A stretch of DNA of 64,000 nucleotides from Rummeliibacillus sp044763875 (GTDB lineage: Bacteria > Bacillota > Bacilli > Bacillales_A > Planococcaceae). The number at the start of each line of letters is the position of its first letter. Positions within the stretch are counted from its first letter, which is position 1. Shown one piece after another: positions 7,183 through 16,995 of the stretch. The DNA lies in assembly GCF_044763875.1 (NCBI RefSeq), contig NZ_JBIWGZ010000006.1, positions 62,001 to 126,000 on the forward strand, read 5' to 3'. The notes under the pieces are model-generated. The model was not told the origin of the DNA, did no database searches, and saw only the letters and a program-made list of their open reading frames with translations. Made by a program: the position numbers and the translations under genes.

Positions 7183-8967
7183 TTAGACAGTATATTTTTC
7201 TGAAGCAATAAGTTTTACAGATGCTTGACGCTTTTTCGCAATCAAGTTATATGGAGTGAAGCGTGTAAGTTTGCGTAATGCAGATAACAACATACGTGCA
7301 TCGTCGCCTTCTACCGAACCAATAATTGTTTCTTTCGCTTCTTTTTCAATTTCCGCAAATGCTTCTTGTACGAAGATTTCTGTATAAAGGACTTTTTGTG
7401 CCGATTTATCGAAACCATCACGAGCAATTGCTTTTTCTGTACGTAGAACTACTGACTCCATCGCGAATAATTGATTTGCAATATTAGCAATATTGACTAA
7501 TATTTCTTGTTCTACTTCTAATTTTGGGCCAAATCGTTGTACAGCAGTTCCAGCTGCAAGTAATGCAATTTTCTTTGCCATTTTCACTAAATATTTTTCT
7601 TGTGCTAATGGTTCATCACTAATTTCTTCTGGCATCATCGATAACAATTCCGATTGTAAGCTTTGTGCTTGTTGTAGAAGTGGTAGCTCGCCTTTCATCG
7701 CTTTTTTCACGAAAGTACCCGGAACTATTAGACGGTTGATTTCATTTGTTCCTTCGAAAATACGGTTAATACGAGAATCACGATAAATACGTTCTACTTC
7801 GTATTCTTGCATATATCCATAACCACCGTGTAATTGTACTGCTTCGTCCGCGATATAATCTAATGTTTCAGAACCAAATACTTTGTTAATAGAGCATTCA
7901 ATTGCATATTCAGCGATTGATGCTGCAATTGCTTTGCCATCATTTTTGTCTTCTTCACTTAATTGACTCATACGATCTTCAAAGTAGCCAACTGTACGAT
8001 AGATCAAAGATTCTGAAGCATATAATTTAGAAGCCATTGTCGCTAGTTTTTCTTTTGTTAAATTGAATGATGAAATTGGTGTATTAAATTGTTGACGTTG
8101 GTTTGAATAAGAAATAGCCAATTCAAGTGCACGTTTTGAAGCACCGATTGAACCTACACCTAATTTGTAACGACCGATATTGAGAATATTGAAGGCAATG
8201 ACATGGCCACGTCCTACTTCACCCAATAAGTTTTCAACAGGTACTGCTACATCTTCTAAAATTAGAGTACGTGTTGAAGATGATTTTATCCCCATTTTCT
8301 TTTCTTCTGCACCAGTTGATACACCTGGATATGCACGTTCAACGATAAATGCTGAGAATTTATCGCCATCGATTTTGGCATACACTACAAAGACATCCGC
8401 AAACCCTGAGTTAGTAATCCATTGTTTTTCACCATTTAAAATATAGTGAGTACCCTCTGCATTCAGTTTTGCAGTTGTTTTCGCACCCAAAGCATCAGAC
8501 CCTGAACCTGGTTCTGTAAGAGCATAAGCTGCAATCAGTTCACCAGACGCTAATTTTGGTAGGTATTTTTGTTTTTGATCTTCATTACCGAATAATACGA
8601 TTGGTAATGAACCAATTCCTACGTGTGCACCATGAGTGATTGAGAAGCCACCTGCTACAGACATTTTTTCAGCAATTAGAGCTGAAGAAACTTTGTCTAG
8701 ACCAAGCCCTTCATATTCTTCTGGTACATCAGCTGCTAATAATCCAAGCTCACCTGCTTTTTTCAATAGACGAACTGAATTTTCAAATTCATGATTTTCT
8801 AATTTATCAACTACTGGTAAGACTTCGTTTTGTACATAATCTTCAGTCGTTTTCGCAATCATTTTATGTTCATCTGTGAAATCTTCTGGAGTAAATACCC
8901 GCCCAGGATTAATATCCTCTGTTAAAAAGCTACCACCTTTAATTAGGTTCAATGTATTTTCTGTCAT
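7183..8967 (-). CDS. fadE: Acyl-CoA dehydrogenase FadE
   Basis: A 594-residue flavin-dependent acyl-CoA dehydrogenase carrying out the first oxidation step of fatty-acid beta-oxidation. Recognisable segments include AYALTEPGSGSDALGAKTTA (substrate and FAD contacts), WITNSGFADVFVVYAKID, and QLHGGYGYMQEYEVERIYRD near the catalytic base region. The protein is about 200 residues longer than short-chain enzymes, with a C-terminal extension typical of the Bacillus YusJ type. It is the last gene of the fadN-fadA-fadE operon, 27 bases after fadA, and should be under FadR control. Confidence 0.93.
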   Translation of the reverse strand: MTENTLNLIKGGSFLTEDINPGRVFTPEDFTDEHKMIAKTTEDYVQNEVLPVVDKLENHEFENSVRLLKKAGELGLLAADVPEEYEGLGLDKVSSALIAEKMSVAGGFSITHGAHVGIGSLPIVLFGNEDQKQKYLPKLASGELIAAYALTEPGSGSDALGAKTTAKLNAEGTHYILNGEKQWITNSGFADVFVVYAKIDGDKFSAFIVERAYPGVSTGAEEKKMGIKSSSTRTLILEDVAVPVENLLGEVGRGHVIAFNILNIGRYKLGVGSIGASKRALELAISYSNQRQQFNTPISSFNLTKEKLATMASKLYASESLIYRTVGYFEDRMSQLSEEDKNDGKAIAASIAEYAIECSINKVFGSETLDYIADEAVQLHGGYGYMQEYEVERIYRDSRINRIFEGTNEINRLIVPGTFVKKAMKGELPLLQQAQSLQSELLSMMPEEISDEPLAQEKYLVKMAKKIALLAAGTAVQRFGPKLEVEQEILVNIANIANQLFAMESVVLRTEKAIARDGFDKSAQKVLYTEIFVQEAFAEIEKEAKETIIGSVEGDDARMLLSALRKLTRFTPYNLIAKKRQASVKLIASEKYTV

Positions 8968-8994
8968 ATTATTTTCTCCCCTTTGTTTGAATGA

Positions 8995-10170
8995 TTATGA
9001 AAGAATTTCAAATACCCCTGCTGCACCCATGCCGCCACCGATACACATTGTGACAACTCCATACTTTTTACCTTGTCGTTTTAACTCATGAATCAGTTTT
9101 AATGTTAAGATTGTACCGGTTGCACCTAGCGGATGTCCTACAGCAATCGCTCCACCATTGACATTAACCTTTTCTAAATCGATGCCTAGTTCACGTACGA
9201 CTTGGATTGATTGTGATGCAAAGGCTTCGTTTATCTCCCATAAATCGATATCTTCAATTGATAGTCCTGCAATTTTCAACGCTTTCGGTACTGCAACAGT
9301 TGGTCCTATTCCCATAATTTCTGGTGGTACTCCACCTACTGCAAAGCCTAGGAATTTTGCCATTGGCTTCAACCCTTGTTTTTCCGCTTCTTCACGGTCC
9401 ATAACAAGCACTGCACCTGCACCATCTGAAGTTTGCGAAGAATTTCCAGCTGTAACACTGCCTGTTACAGAAAAAGCTGGACGTAATTTAGCAAGTGTTT
9501 CTGTAGATGTACCTACTCGAACCCCTTCATCCATAGCAAAAATAAATTTCTTCGTTTGTGGTTTATTGTTTTCATCAACATAATGTCTTTCAATTTCCAC
9601 AGGAACAATTTCATCGACAAATTTACCTTCTGCAATCGCTTTTGCAGCAAGCTCATGGGATCTTACAGCGAAAGCATCTTGCTCTTCACGGCTTACTTCA
9701 TATTTCTTTGCGACCTCTTCAGCTGTATGCCCCATACTCATGTAATATCGCGGCGCTTCTTCAGCAAGCTTTACATTTGGACGAATCACATTTCCCATCA
9801 TTGGCACCATACTCATGGATTCGATACCACCTGCAATAATGGCTGTTGAATGGCCAAGCATTACACGTTCTGTAGCGTAAGCAATTGATTGTAAACCAGA
9901 TGAACAAAACCGATTCACTGTAACAGCAGGAGTAGTATCGGGTAAACCAGCCAATGCACCAATAATACGCGCAACATTCATTCCCTGCTCAGCTTCTGGC
10001 ATTGCACAGCCTAAGATTAAATCATCTATTGGACCTTCATATCCTGCTCTTCTTAATGTTTCTTTTACGACTAAAGCACCCAAATCATCGGGTCTAACCG
10101 TCGCTAATGATCCTTTTTTCGCTTTTCCAATTGGTGTTCTTGCACCTGCTACGATTACGGCTTCACGCAT
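8995..10170 (-). CDS. fadA: Acetyl-CoA acyltransferase (3-ketoacyl-CoA thiolase)
   Basis: A 391-residue thiolase that cleaves 3-ketoacyl-CoA in the last step of beta-oxidation. The nucleophilic cysteine is in TVNRFCSSGLQSI (about residue 88), the histidine motif is NGGAIAVGHPLGATG and the second cysteine is in CIGGGMGAAG. The length is normal for the family. It lies between fadN and fadE, as yusK does in Bacillus subtilis. FadA is expected to work together with the FadN bifunctional enzyme. Confidence 0.95.
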   Translation of the reverse strand: MREAVIVAGARTPIGKAKKGSLATVRPDDLGALVVKETLRRAGYEGPIDDLILGCAMPEAEQGMNVARIIGALAGLPDTTPAVTVNRFCSSGLQSIAYATERVMLGHSTAIIAGGIESMSMVPMMGNVIRPNVKLAEEAPRYYMSMGHTAEEVAKKYEVSREEQDAFAVRSHELAAKAIAEGKFVDEIVPVEIERHYVDENNKPQTKKFIFAMDEGVRVGTSTETLAKLRPAFSVTGSVTAGNSSQTSDGAGAVLVMDREEAEKQGLKPMAKFLGFAVGGVPPEIMGIGPTVAVPKALKIAGLSIEDIDLWEINEAFASQSIQVVRELGIDLEKVNVNGGAIAVGHPLGATGTILTLKLIHELKRQGKKYGVVTMCIGGGMGAAGVFEILS

Positions 10171-10200
10171 ATGATTTCCCCCTTTATCGCTACATAATGA

Positions 10201-12588
10201 TTAGTTACGTAACGGTTTTCCTTTCATAAGCATATGTTGCATTCTTGCCTGTGATTTTGGATGTCCAACAAGGCTAATGAATGCTTCTCTCTCAAGATTT
10301 AGAAGGTATTGTTCATCCACTAATGTGCCGTACGGAACATTTCCCCCTGCAATGACATAAGCCAATTTCTTCGCAATCAATAAATCATGTTCGCTAATAA
10401 AGCCAGATTGTAATAGGTTTTGCGCCGCTAGTAATAACATTGCATAGCCCGTTTCGCCTACAACCGGAACTTTTTCACGTACAGGAGATTTGTATCCCGC
10501 TTCTGCCAATGCCAATACTGCCTGTTTCGCATCATATAGCTGATGATCTGGGTTAACACTAATTCCATCTGCAAAATCTAAGAAATTATTTTCTCTTGCT
10601 TCTTCACCAGACGTTGAAACTTTTGCCATTGCAATGGATTCAAATACTTTGTTTGCAACAGCTTGTAAATCAATCTCTACACCTTTCGGAAGACCTTTTA
10701 AGTGTTTGATATAAAGTTCTTTGTTCCCGCCGCCGCCAGGTATTAATCCCACACCAGCTTCTACTAGGCCCATATAGGTTTCCATTGTTGCTTGAATATG
10801 TGCAGATGGTAAGCAAACCTCTGCTCCACCTCCAAGTGTCATTGCAAATGGTGCTGTTACGATTGGTTTATCCGAATACTTGATACGAAGCGTTCCTTGC
10901 TGGAATGTCTTCACGATATGATCTAATTCAAATAAATTATCATCCTGCGCTTCCATTAAAATCATTGCTAGATTCGCACCAACTGAAAAGTTCTTGGCTT
11001 GGTTACCGATAACCATTCCTTTATAATCAGAATTACTCAATAAATCTAAAGCATGGTTTAAAATTTGCATAATATCTAAACCAAGTGCATTTGATTTTGA
11101 ATGGAACTCTAATAACAGTACTTGATCTCCAAAGTCTATTAAACTAGCACTAGCATTACTTTTTAGTACGCCATGCTTTTTCTTATAACGTTTTAAGTCA
11201 ATTGCTTTTTCATTGAATGGCACGCGTCTATAATCAGTACCATCAAAATAAGCTAAATCCCCTTCTAATTCTGAATAAAAGCTTGTATAGCCTTTATCTA
11301 GTAATGCTGTGACAAATGAAGGGATTTCTAATCCTTCCGCTTGCATTTTTTCTACAGATTCTTTCACACCAATTGCATCCCAAATTTCGAATGGACCTTG
11401 AGACCAACCGAATCCCCATTTCATTGCATGATCGATTGCGACAATGTCATCTGCAATTTCTCCAAGTAATTGTGCAGAATACAAAAGAGTTGGTGCGAAT
11501 ATACTCCATAGTAGTTCGCCAGTACGGTCTTTTGCATAAGTTAATGTTTTCACTTTAGCAGCTAGACCTTTTTGTTGTTTGGCTATTTCAATAGATGCTG
11601 TTTTTAGTTTTTTCACTGATTCGTATTCGAAAGTATCCAAATTCAATTCGAAAATTTCTTTTCCTTTTTTCACGAAGAATCCTTGGCCAGACTTCGCACC
11701 TAACCAGCCATTATCAACCATCTTTTGCAAGTAATCTGGCGTTTCAAATACCTTTTGCTCATCACCAGTTGTATTGTCATATACGTTTTTAGCTACGTGG
11801 ACAAAAGTATCTAATCCAACTACATCAAGTGTGCGAAGTGTAGCTGATTTAGGTCTACCGATTAGAGGACCTGTTACAGAATCTACTTCACCAACTGAAT
11901 AGCCTTTTTCTTTCATCACTTGTAATGTGATCAGTAACCCGTAAGTACCAATACGGTTACCTACAAAGTTTGGTGTATCTTTTGCCAGTACTACCCCTTT
12001 ACCTAAGCGGTTTTCACCGAATTGTTGCATGAATTCAACTACTTCAGGTAGTGTATCTTGCGCTGGGATTACTTCTAATAACTTCAAATAACGTGGTGGG
12101 TTAAAAAAGTGCGTTCCTAAGAAATGCTTTTTAAAATCCTCTGAACGACCTTCTGCCATTGCGTTAATACTAATTCCTGAAGTGTTTGAACTGACAATTG
12201 CTTCAGGCTTACGGACTGCATCAATTTTTTCATATAAGTTTTTCTTAATATCTAAATTTTCAACGACTACTTCAATAATCCAATCAACGTCTGTTAACTT
12301 GTTTAAATCATCTTCTAAGTTCCCTACATTTATTAAATTTAAGCTTTTTTTCGTCGTTAATGGAGCAGGTTTTTGTTTCAATAGTTTTTGCACTGCACTA
12401 ACTGCAAAGCGATTTCGAACACTAGAGTCTTCTAGTGTTAATCCCTTAGCTTCCTCTTCTTTTGAAAGCTCCTTTGGAACGATATCTAAAAGTAAAGTTG
12501 GAATTCCGATATTTGCTAAATGGGCGGCAATGCCAGAACCCATAACCCCTGAACCTAGTACAGCTGCTTTTCTAATATGATAAGCCAT
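10201..12588 (-). CDS. fadN: Bifunctional enoyl-CoA hydratase / 3-hydroxyacyl-CoA dehydrogenase
   Basis: A 795-residue enzyme for the two middle steps of beta-oxidation. The 3-hydroxyacyl-CoA dehydrogenase part comes first, with an NAD-binding loop GSGVMGSGIAAHLANIG at residue 9 and GTHFFNPPRYLKLLEVIP. The enoyl-CoA hydratase part is C-terminal (about residues 480-700), with GGGAEVCL and GLIPGGGGNKEL. This order is opposite to Escherichia coli FadB and typical of Bacillus YusL. The start at 12588 (MAYHIRK) follows GGGAGG at a good distance; a longer reading frame would run over that site and toward the FadR box. Confidence 0.94.
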   Translation of the reverse strand: MAYHIRKAAVLGSGVMGSGIAAHLANIGIPTLLLDIVPKELSKEEEAKGLTLEDSSVRNRFAVSAVQKLLKQKPAPLTTKKSLNLINVGNLEDDLNKLTDVDWIIEVVVENLDIKKNLYEKIDAVRKPEAIVSSNTSGISINAMAEGRSEDFKKHFLGTHFFNPPRYLKLLEVIPAQDTLPEVVEFMQQFGENRLGKGVVLAKDTPNFVGNRIGTYGLLITLQVMKEKGYSVGEVDSVTGPLIGRPKSATLRTLDVVGLDTFVHVAKNVYDNTTGDEQKVFETPDYLQKMVDNGWLGAKSGQGFFVKKGKEIFELNLDTFEYESVKKLKTASIEIAKQQKGLAAKVKTLTYAKDRTGELLWSIFAPTLLYSAQLLGEIADDIVAIDHAMKWGFGWSQGPFEIWDAIGVKESVEKMQAEGLEIPSFVTALLDKGYTSFYSELEGDLAYFDGTDYRRVPFNEKAIDLKRYKKKHGVLKSNASASLIDFGDQVLLLEFHSKSNALGLDIMQILNHALDLLSNSDYKGMVIGNQAKNFSVGANLAMILMEAQDDNLFELDHIVKTFQQGTLRIKYSDKPIVTAPFAMTLGGGAEVCLPSAHIQATMETYMGLVEAGVGLIPGGGGNKELYIKHLKGLPKGVEIDLQAVANKVFESIAMAKVSTSGEEARENNFLDFADGISVNPDHQLYDAKQAVLALAEAGYKSPVREKVPVVGETGYAMLLLAAQNLLQSGFISEHDLLIAKKLAYVIAGGNVPYGTLVDEQYLLNLEREAFISLVGHPKSQARMQHMLMKGKPLRN

Positions 12589-12612
12589 GAGCAAATCCTC
12601 CCTTTCCCCTTT

Positions 12613-12630
12613 TGAATGAATGCTCATTCA
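12613..12630. promoter_or_regulatory. FadR-type operator upstream of fadN
   Basis: A perfect inverted repeat TGAATGA-ATGC-TCATTCA lies 25 bases upstream of the fadN start. It matches the consensus half-sites known for Bacillus FadR, a TetR-family repressor released by long-chain acyl-CoA. It suggests that fadN-fadA-fadE is repressed without fatty acids. Confidence 0.88.
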
Positions 12631-12854
12631 TTTTATAGTTAAAAAAAATAAAACTTCCTTATCTGGAATTAATTTTAGACTATTTGGTGAAATTCTGCAA
12701 CGAAAAAATCTAATTTTCATAATAAAATGTATAAAATAACTATATTAATAGAGAAATATGCTGGAACACACCATATCCACATTATTTTGCAAACAATTTA
12801 CTAGCATCTAAACCAATAGAACGTGTAGACTATGTGGATAGGAGGGATTTACAA

Positions 12855-13172
12855 ATGAAACCAATATTATCAGAAGAACATTTCAACGAAATTATTTCAT
12901 CTTCACAACCAGTAATCGTCAAATTTTTTGCTGGATGGTGCCCTGACTGCACACGTATGAACATGTTCATCGATCCAATTATCGAAGAATACAATCAATT
13001 CACTTGGTACGAAATCAATCGTGATGATTTCCCAGAGATATCAGACAAATATCAAGTGATGGGGATTCCAAGTCTTTTAGTCTTCAAAGATGGAGAAAAA
13101 CTTGCTCACTTACACAGTGCAAATGCAAAATCTCCTCAAGATGTAACAACTTTCTTGGATGCTCAAAAGTAA
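12855..13172 (+). CDS. Thioredoxin-family protein (YtpP-like)
   Basis: A 105-residue thioredoxin-fold protein with the redox motif CPDC (FFAGWCPDCTRMNMF) and the cis-proline segment GIPSLLVFKDGEKL. The ATG at 12855 is spaced 8 bases from AGGAGGG; an earlier in-frame start overlaps that site and is rejected. The CPDC motif differs from the CGPC of housekeeping thioredoxin, so it is more likely a side thiol-disulfide oxidoreductase of the YtpP group. It is alone on the plus strand, with its own terminator. Confidence 0.82.
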   Translation: MKPILSEEHFNEIISSSQPVIVKFFAGWCPDCTRMNMFIDPIIEEYNQFTWYEINRDDFPEISDKYQVMGIPSLLVFKDGEKLAHLHSANAKSPQDVTTFLDAQK

Positions 13173-13209
13173 TTTTTTAAAGGCCTGCCAAATTTTTTTG
13201 GTAGGTCTC

Positions 13210-13257
13210 AGACTGTAAACAAACTCGAAGAAATTTGAGTTTATTTACAGTCTTTTT
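13210..13257 (+). terminator. Terminator after the thioredoxin-like gene
   Basis: A long hairpin AGACTGTAAACAAACTC / GAGTTTATTTACAGTCT followed by TTTTTC. Confidence 0.88.
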
Positions 13258-13355
13258 CTTTTAAATTATTTATGAGTCAGTTTCAGTTTAAAAACACGAA
13301 TATTTTTCTGAATATGCAATTTAATAATTCAAATACTACTTTTATTCATTATGCC

Positions 13356-13462
13356 GCTGCAGATGGCGCTTTCCGCGGGCGAGCGGTGAGCCTCCTCGTT
13401 CGCTTCGCTACCTGCGGGGTCTCACCTGTCTCGCTTTCCCGCAGGAGTCGCCATCTTCCGCT
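13356..13462. repeat. Intergenic palindromic repeat, copy R2
   Basis: The ends GCAGATGGCG and CGCCATCTTCCGC are inverted complements. The interior holds the family blocks CTTTCCGCGGGCGA, GAGCCTCCTCG, GCGGGGTCTC and CCCGCAGGAGTC. The outer arms differ from R1, R3 and R5, while the core is conserved. Confidence 0.8.
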
Positions 13463-13588
13463 TAGTAGACAATGTTCTAATTGATATGGTATATAACAAT
13501 GGTCCATTTTATGTTCGCTTTTTTGAATAAATCTATACTAAAATAATCTGTAAATCGTCTCCAAATCCAACAAACTCGGAGGTCAACA

Positions 13589-14110
13589 ATGCGTATTCAA
13601 CTACCAGTAGAAGGCCAATCTCAGTACGCAACATCAGTTAATAAAAAATATCAAAACTCCGCATGTGGCCCCACAACAGCATATGTCTTACTTAACTACC
13701 TACAACCAGAAAAACAGAAAAAAAGCATCAATCAGCTCTATCAATTGCTTGGTTGCACAAGAATTGGACTGTTTTCACATCGCATGATTCGAAATATGAA
13801 AAAAATTTTAGGTCCATCTTATGAGATTCGCAATTGTAGTCTAAATGATGCTCTAAAAGAAATTGAGGCTGGTCACCCTGTTGCTATGAAATTCGATCGA
13901 TATTTCTCCCTTCACTTTTTCTTTAAAGGGGATTTCAACTATCACTGGGTACCACTAATCGGCTTTGAAAAAAAGGATGATGATATCCTCTTAATCATCC
14001 ATGATAACGGTGGTCGTACGCGCGAAAGCCAAATTCGAGAAATTTCCTATCACAAAAATCGTAAAATACTAAGCTTTGTCAAAATTACATCTAAGTCATT
14101 ACAGCAATGA
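13589..14110 (+). CDS. C39-like papain-fold peptidase domain protein
   Basis: A 173-residue protein resembling stand-alone C39-type cysteine peptidase domains. The likely nucleophile is Cys in NSACGPTTAYVLLNYL (about residue 27), the catalytic His is in NYHWVPLIGF and the Asp/Asn partner is in IHDNGG. There is no signal peptide or transporter part, so this is not a bacteriocin exporter. The start follows CGGAGG at good spacing. The 3' end overlaps the convergent exonuclease gene by 12 bases. The substrate is unknown. Confidence 0.7.
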   Translation: MRIQLPVEGQSQYATSVNKKYQNSACGPTTAYVLLNYLQPEKQKKSINQLYQLLGCTRIGLFSHRMIRNMKKILGPSYEIRNCSLNDALKEIEAGHPVAMKFDRYFSLHFFFKGDFNYHWVPLIGFEKKDDDILLIIHDNGGRTRESQIREISYHKNRKILSFVKITSKSLQQ

Positions 14111-14977
14111 ACGTGCATGACGAGAAATAAGTGAGTACCCATCCATTGTAAGCTGTTCAAGTTTGGCTTCATCCCAAATCGGTAGCTCACAATCATCGAT
14201 GGTTGCATCAATTTGTACTTCTGTATTGATTCTTGCTAATTGTAAAGAGAGCTTAAGCATTTCTTCATTTTCTTGAATCTTTGTACGTTGACCTGGCTTT
14301 AACTCATCTAATGCTCCTAATACGCCATCAACTGAGCCATATGATTGGATCAGCTTCAATGCTGTTTTCGGTCCAATCCCCTTCACGCCTGGGTAGCCAT
14401 CACTTGAATCCCCCATAAATGCTTTCACATCTGCAAATAGAGGTGGTTCGATTTCATACTCTTCTTTGAAACGTTGATCTGTATACACGTTATATTCTGT
14501 ATAACCTTTTTTCGTCAAAGCAATCGTAGTAGATGGGTTGAGTAATTGAAGTAAATCTTTATCACCACTTACTACAGTGATCTTCGCATCATCTTTCCAT
14601 TTATCGATTATGGATCCGATTGTATCATCTGCTTCCATTCCAACGGTTCCAAAGTTCTTCCAGCCAATCATTTCAGATACTTCTCGTGCCATATCAAATT
14701 GTGGCTTTAACTCATCAGGTGGTGCTGGTCGATTCGCTTTGTAACCATCAAAAAGCTCATTACGAAATGTATTAGCGCCCATATCCCAACAAACAGCTAT
14801 ATGTGTTGGTCGCATTAAAGCTTGTGCACTTAACACATGTCTAGCAAATCCTTGTACGCCATTTGTAGGTGTTCCATCTTCTTTTCTAAAAAATTGATGC
14901 ATAGGCGCTGTTGCAAAAAATGAACGAAAAAGAAGTGCCATACCATCAATTAATAATATATGAGGTTGATTTTCCAA
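14099..14977 (-). CDS. ypcP: 5'-3' exonuclease (Pol I-like FEN domain, YpcP type)
   Basis: A 292-residue stand-alone flap endonuclease/5'-3' exonuclease domain like that at the N-terminus of DNA polymerase I. The acidic metal-binding motifs are visible: LLIDGMALLFR, CWDMGANTFRNE, MEADDTIGS, SGDKDLLQLL and FMGDSSDGYPGVKGIGPKTA (with the helix-hairpin-helix). The start codon is TTG at 14977, nine bases after GGAGAG; no ATG is suitable. Probable roles are removal of RNA primers and flap processing during replication and repair. Confidence 0.9.
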   Translation of the reverse strand: MENQPHILLIDGMALLFRSFFATAPMHQFFRKEDGTPTNGVQGFARHVLSAQALMRPTHIAVCWDMGANTFRNELFDGYKANRPAPPDELKPQFDMAREVSEMIGWKNFGTVGMEADDTIGSIIDKWKDDAKITVVSGDKDLLQLLNPSTTIALTKKGYTEYNVYTDQRFKEEYEIEPPLFADVKAFMGDSSDGYPGVKGIGPKTALKLIQSYGSVDGVLGALDELKPGQRTKIQENEEMLKLSLQLARINTEVQIDATIDDCELPIWDEAKLEQLTMDGYSLISRHARSLL

Positions 14978-15136
14978 AATAAAACTCTCTCCATTCGTAA
15001 ACTATTATCAGTTGTTAGGTTCATATTATACCAAAAATAGTTTAGGAGAGCTTTTTAACTCTATTTTATTTTTAACAATAGTTTTAGTTTCATTATGCTC
15101 CGTCCTTACGAAGAAGGACAAACTGATGAAACTTCT

Positions 15137-16615
15137 TTATGGACATAAATAATCTGCCAATCGTTCAATATCTTGGCTAAACATTCGATCTTTTTTTATA
15201 CTCGGCACAACATTCCGAACATCCTGCCATTTGCCTCCTAGCTTAGGAGCCATAAACTCAACCCCTCTATATTCAACTGCCTGTGCAGCGCAAATCGCTT
15301 CTATCGCTAATACCTTTCGGCAATTCTTAACAATTTGATAAGCATGCCTAGCACCAATCGTTCCCATACTTACGTGGTCCTCCTGGTTCGCTGAGGATGG
15401 AATTGAATCGACTGAAGCAGGGTGTGCCAATGTCTTGTTTTCAGATACAAGACTTGCTGCTGCATATTGCAAAATCATCGCACCTGATTGTAAGCCAGGT
15501 TCTGGGCTCAAAAACGGAGGCAGTCCATCATTTAAATGTGGATTCACCAATCTTTCAATTCTTCTTTCTGAAACATTTGCTAATTCTGCCACACCAATTT
15601 TCAAGAAATCCATTGCAAATGCAATCGGCTGTCCGTGAAAGTTACCTCCAGAAATGACAGTCTCCCCATCGTCAAAAATTAATGGGTTATCCGTTGCCGC
15701 ATTCATTTCAATCTCTAGTTTTTCTTTTACATAATTCAATACTTGCCAGCTAGCACCATGAATTTGCGGAATGCATCTTAGTGAATATGCATCTTGTACA
15801 CGAAGTTCCCCTTGTTCCGTTGTTAACTCACTATCTTTTAACCATTCTCTCATTCGTTTTGCTACTTCAACTTGTTCTTTATAGCCCCTTGCATCATGAA
15901 CTGCAGGATGAAATGCATCCGTAATACCACGCAATGCTTCAATTGTCATAGCAGCAATCCATTCACTATCACAAGCAAGATTCTCTGCTTCGACGTAAGC
16001 AACTACCCCTTGTGCAGTCATTGCCTGAGTACCATTAATAAGCGCCAATCCCTCTTTTGCTTCTAATTCAATCGGCTGTAATTGATGTTCACGCCAAATT
16101 TCTGTTGAAGCTGCTGATTTTCCCTCTTGCCATACAAATCCTTCCCCAACTAGTACTAATGCCAAATGTGACAGAGGGGCAAGATCTCCTGATGCACCAA
16201 GTGATCCTTGTTGCGGAATAACAGGATGAATTCGATGATTAACCATATAAGCTAAACGCTCAAGTACCTCTAAGCGAATGCCTGAAAACCCTTTCAATAA
16301 TGCATTTAATCGTAAAACGACCATTGCTCTTGAAATGATTTCGCTAAAAGGTTCTCCAACTCCACAAGCATGTGATCGAATTAAATGCAGTTGTAATAGT
16401 CGAGTATCTTCTCCTGCTATTTTCACATCGCTAAAATTACCAAAGCCCGTATTAATGCCATAAACTGTCTTTTTATGTTGGACAATTTGTTCAACTGCGC
16501 GTCTACTTTGCTCAACAGCAGCACGAGCTGATTCAGCAATTTCAACTTTTTCATCTTCATATAAAATAGCTTTCATATCTGCTATCGTTAATTGATTGCC
16601 ATCCAATTGAATCAT
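15137..16615 (-). CDS. hutH: Histidine ammonia-lyase
   Basis: A 492-residue enzyme that removes ammonia from histidine to give urocanate, the first step of histidine use. The MIO cofactor arises from the Ala-Ser-Gly of GSLGASGDLAPLSH (about residues 143-145). GNFHGQPIAFAMDF and SSANQEDHVSMG are also diagnostic. It lies downstream of hutU-hutI on the same strand but is separated by 380 bases holding repeat R3, so co-transcription is uncertain. In Bacillus subtilis hutH precedes hutU and hutI, so the order here is different. Confidence 0.96.
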   Translation of the reverse strand: MIQLDGNQLTIADMKAILYEDEKVEIAESARAAVEQSRRAVEQIVQHKKTVYGINTGFGNFSDVKIAGEDTRLLQLHLIRSHACGVGEPFSEIISRAMVVLRLNALLKGFSGIRLEVLERLAYMVNHRIHPVIPQQGSLGASGDLAPLSHLALVLVGEGFVWQEGKSAASTEIWREHQLQPIELEAKEGLALINGTQAMTAQGVVAYVEAENLACDSEWIAAMTIEALRGITDAFHPAVHDARGYKEQVEVAKRMREWLKDSELTTEQGELRVQDAYSLRCIPQIHGASWQVLNYVKEKLEIEMNAATDNPLIFDDGETVISGGNFHGQPIAFAMDFLKIGVAELANVSERRIERLVNPHLNDGLPPFLSPEPGLQSGAMILQYAAASLVSENKTLAHPASVDSIPSSANQEDHVSMGTIGARHAYQIVKNCRKVLAIEAICAAQAVEYRGVEFMAPKLGGKWQDVRNVVPSIKKDRMFSQDIERLADYLCP

Positions 16616-16995
16616 TGATGTCTAACTCCCTTCGAGTCTTGCCTTTTGAAAGTTTATAAATTTTATTGATATTATCTATACGCTAATTTTGACTATGTTC
16701 GTGAAGCATAAACTATTTCTTACTAATTTTTAAAGTACAAATTCGCTATCGCTTGAAGTGGAATTAGCTCCTCTTTCCGTGGGCGAACTGACGAGCCTCC
16801 TCGTACGCTTCGCTTCCTGCGGGGTCTCGTCTAGCTCGTTTTCCCACAGGAGTCTCCGCTAATTCCACTTCAACGAAGATAGCCATAATGACCGACTCTT
16901 GATTTCCTGGGTAATTTACTCATGCATACACTATTTTCTGAATGATTTACATTGAAATCATGATTAATCATCATAAGAGCTTTTGTAAATAATAC
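16616..16995. other. Intergenic stretch between hutI and hutH with repeat R3
   Basis: The space contains repeat R3 and otherwise AT-rich sequence. I see no reading frame with a ribosome binding site and no clear terminator after hutI. Confidence 0.6.
16755..16873. repeat. Intergenic palindromic repeat, copy R3
   Basis: It begins GAAGTGGAATTAGC and ends GCTAATTCCACTTC, an exact 14-base inverted complement. The core blocks CTTTCCGTGGGCGA, GAGCCTCCTCG, TGCGGGGTCTCG and CCACAGGAGTC match the other copies. Confidence 0.87.

Larger units (their letters stand above)
13173..13588. other. Intergenic stretch: terminator and repeat R2
   Basis: A small hairpin (AGGCCTGCCAAA...TTTGGTAGGTCT) and a strong terminator end the thioredoxin-like gene. 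Repeat R2 fills the middle. The last 120 bases carry the promoter region of the peptidase-like gene. I see no gene. Confidence 0.7.

Noticed and set aside
13272..13484. 70-codon plus-strand frame after the thioredoxin-like gene
   Set aside because: It is made largely of repeat R2 and has no start signal.
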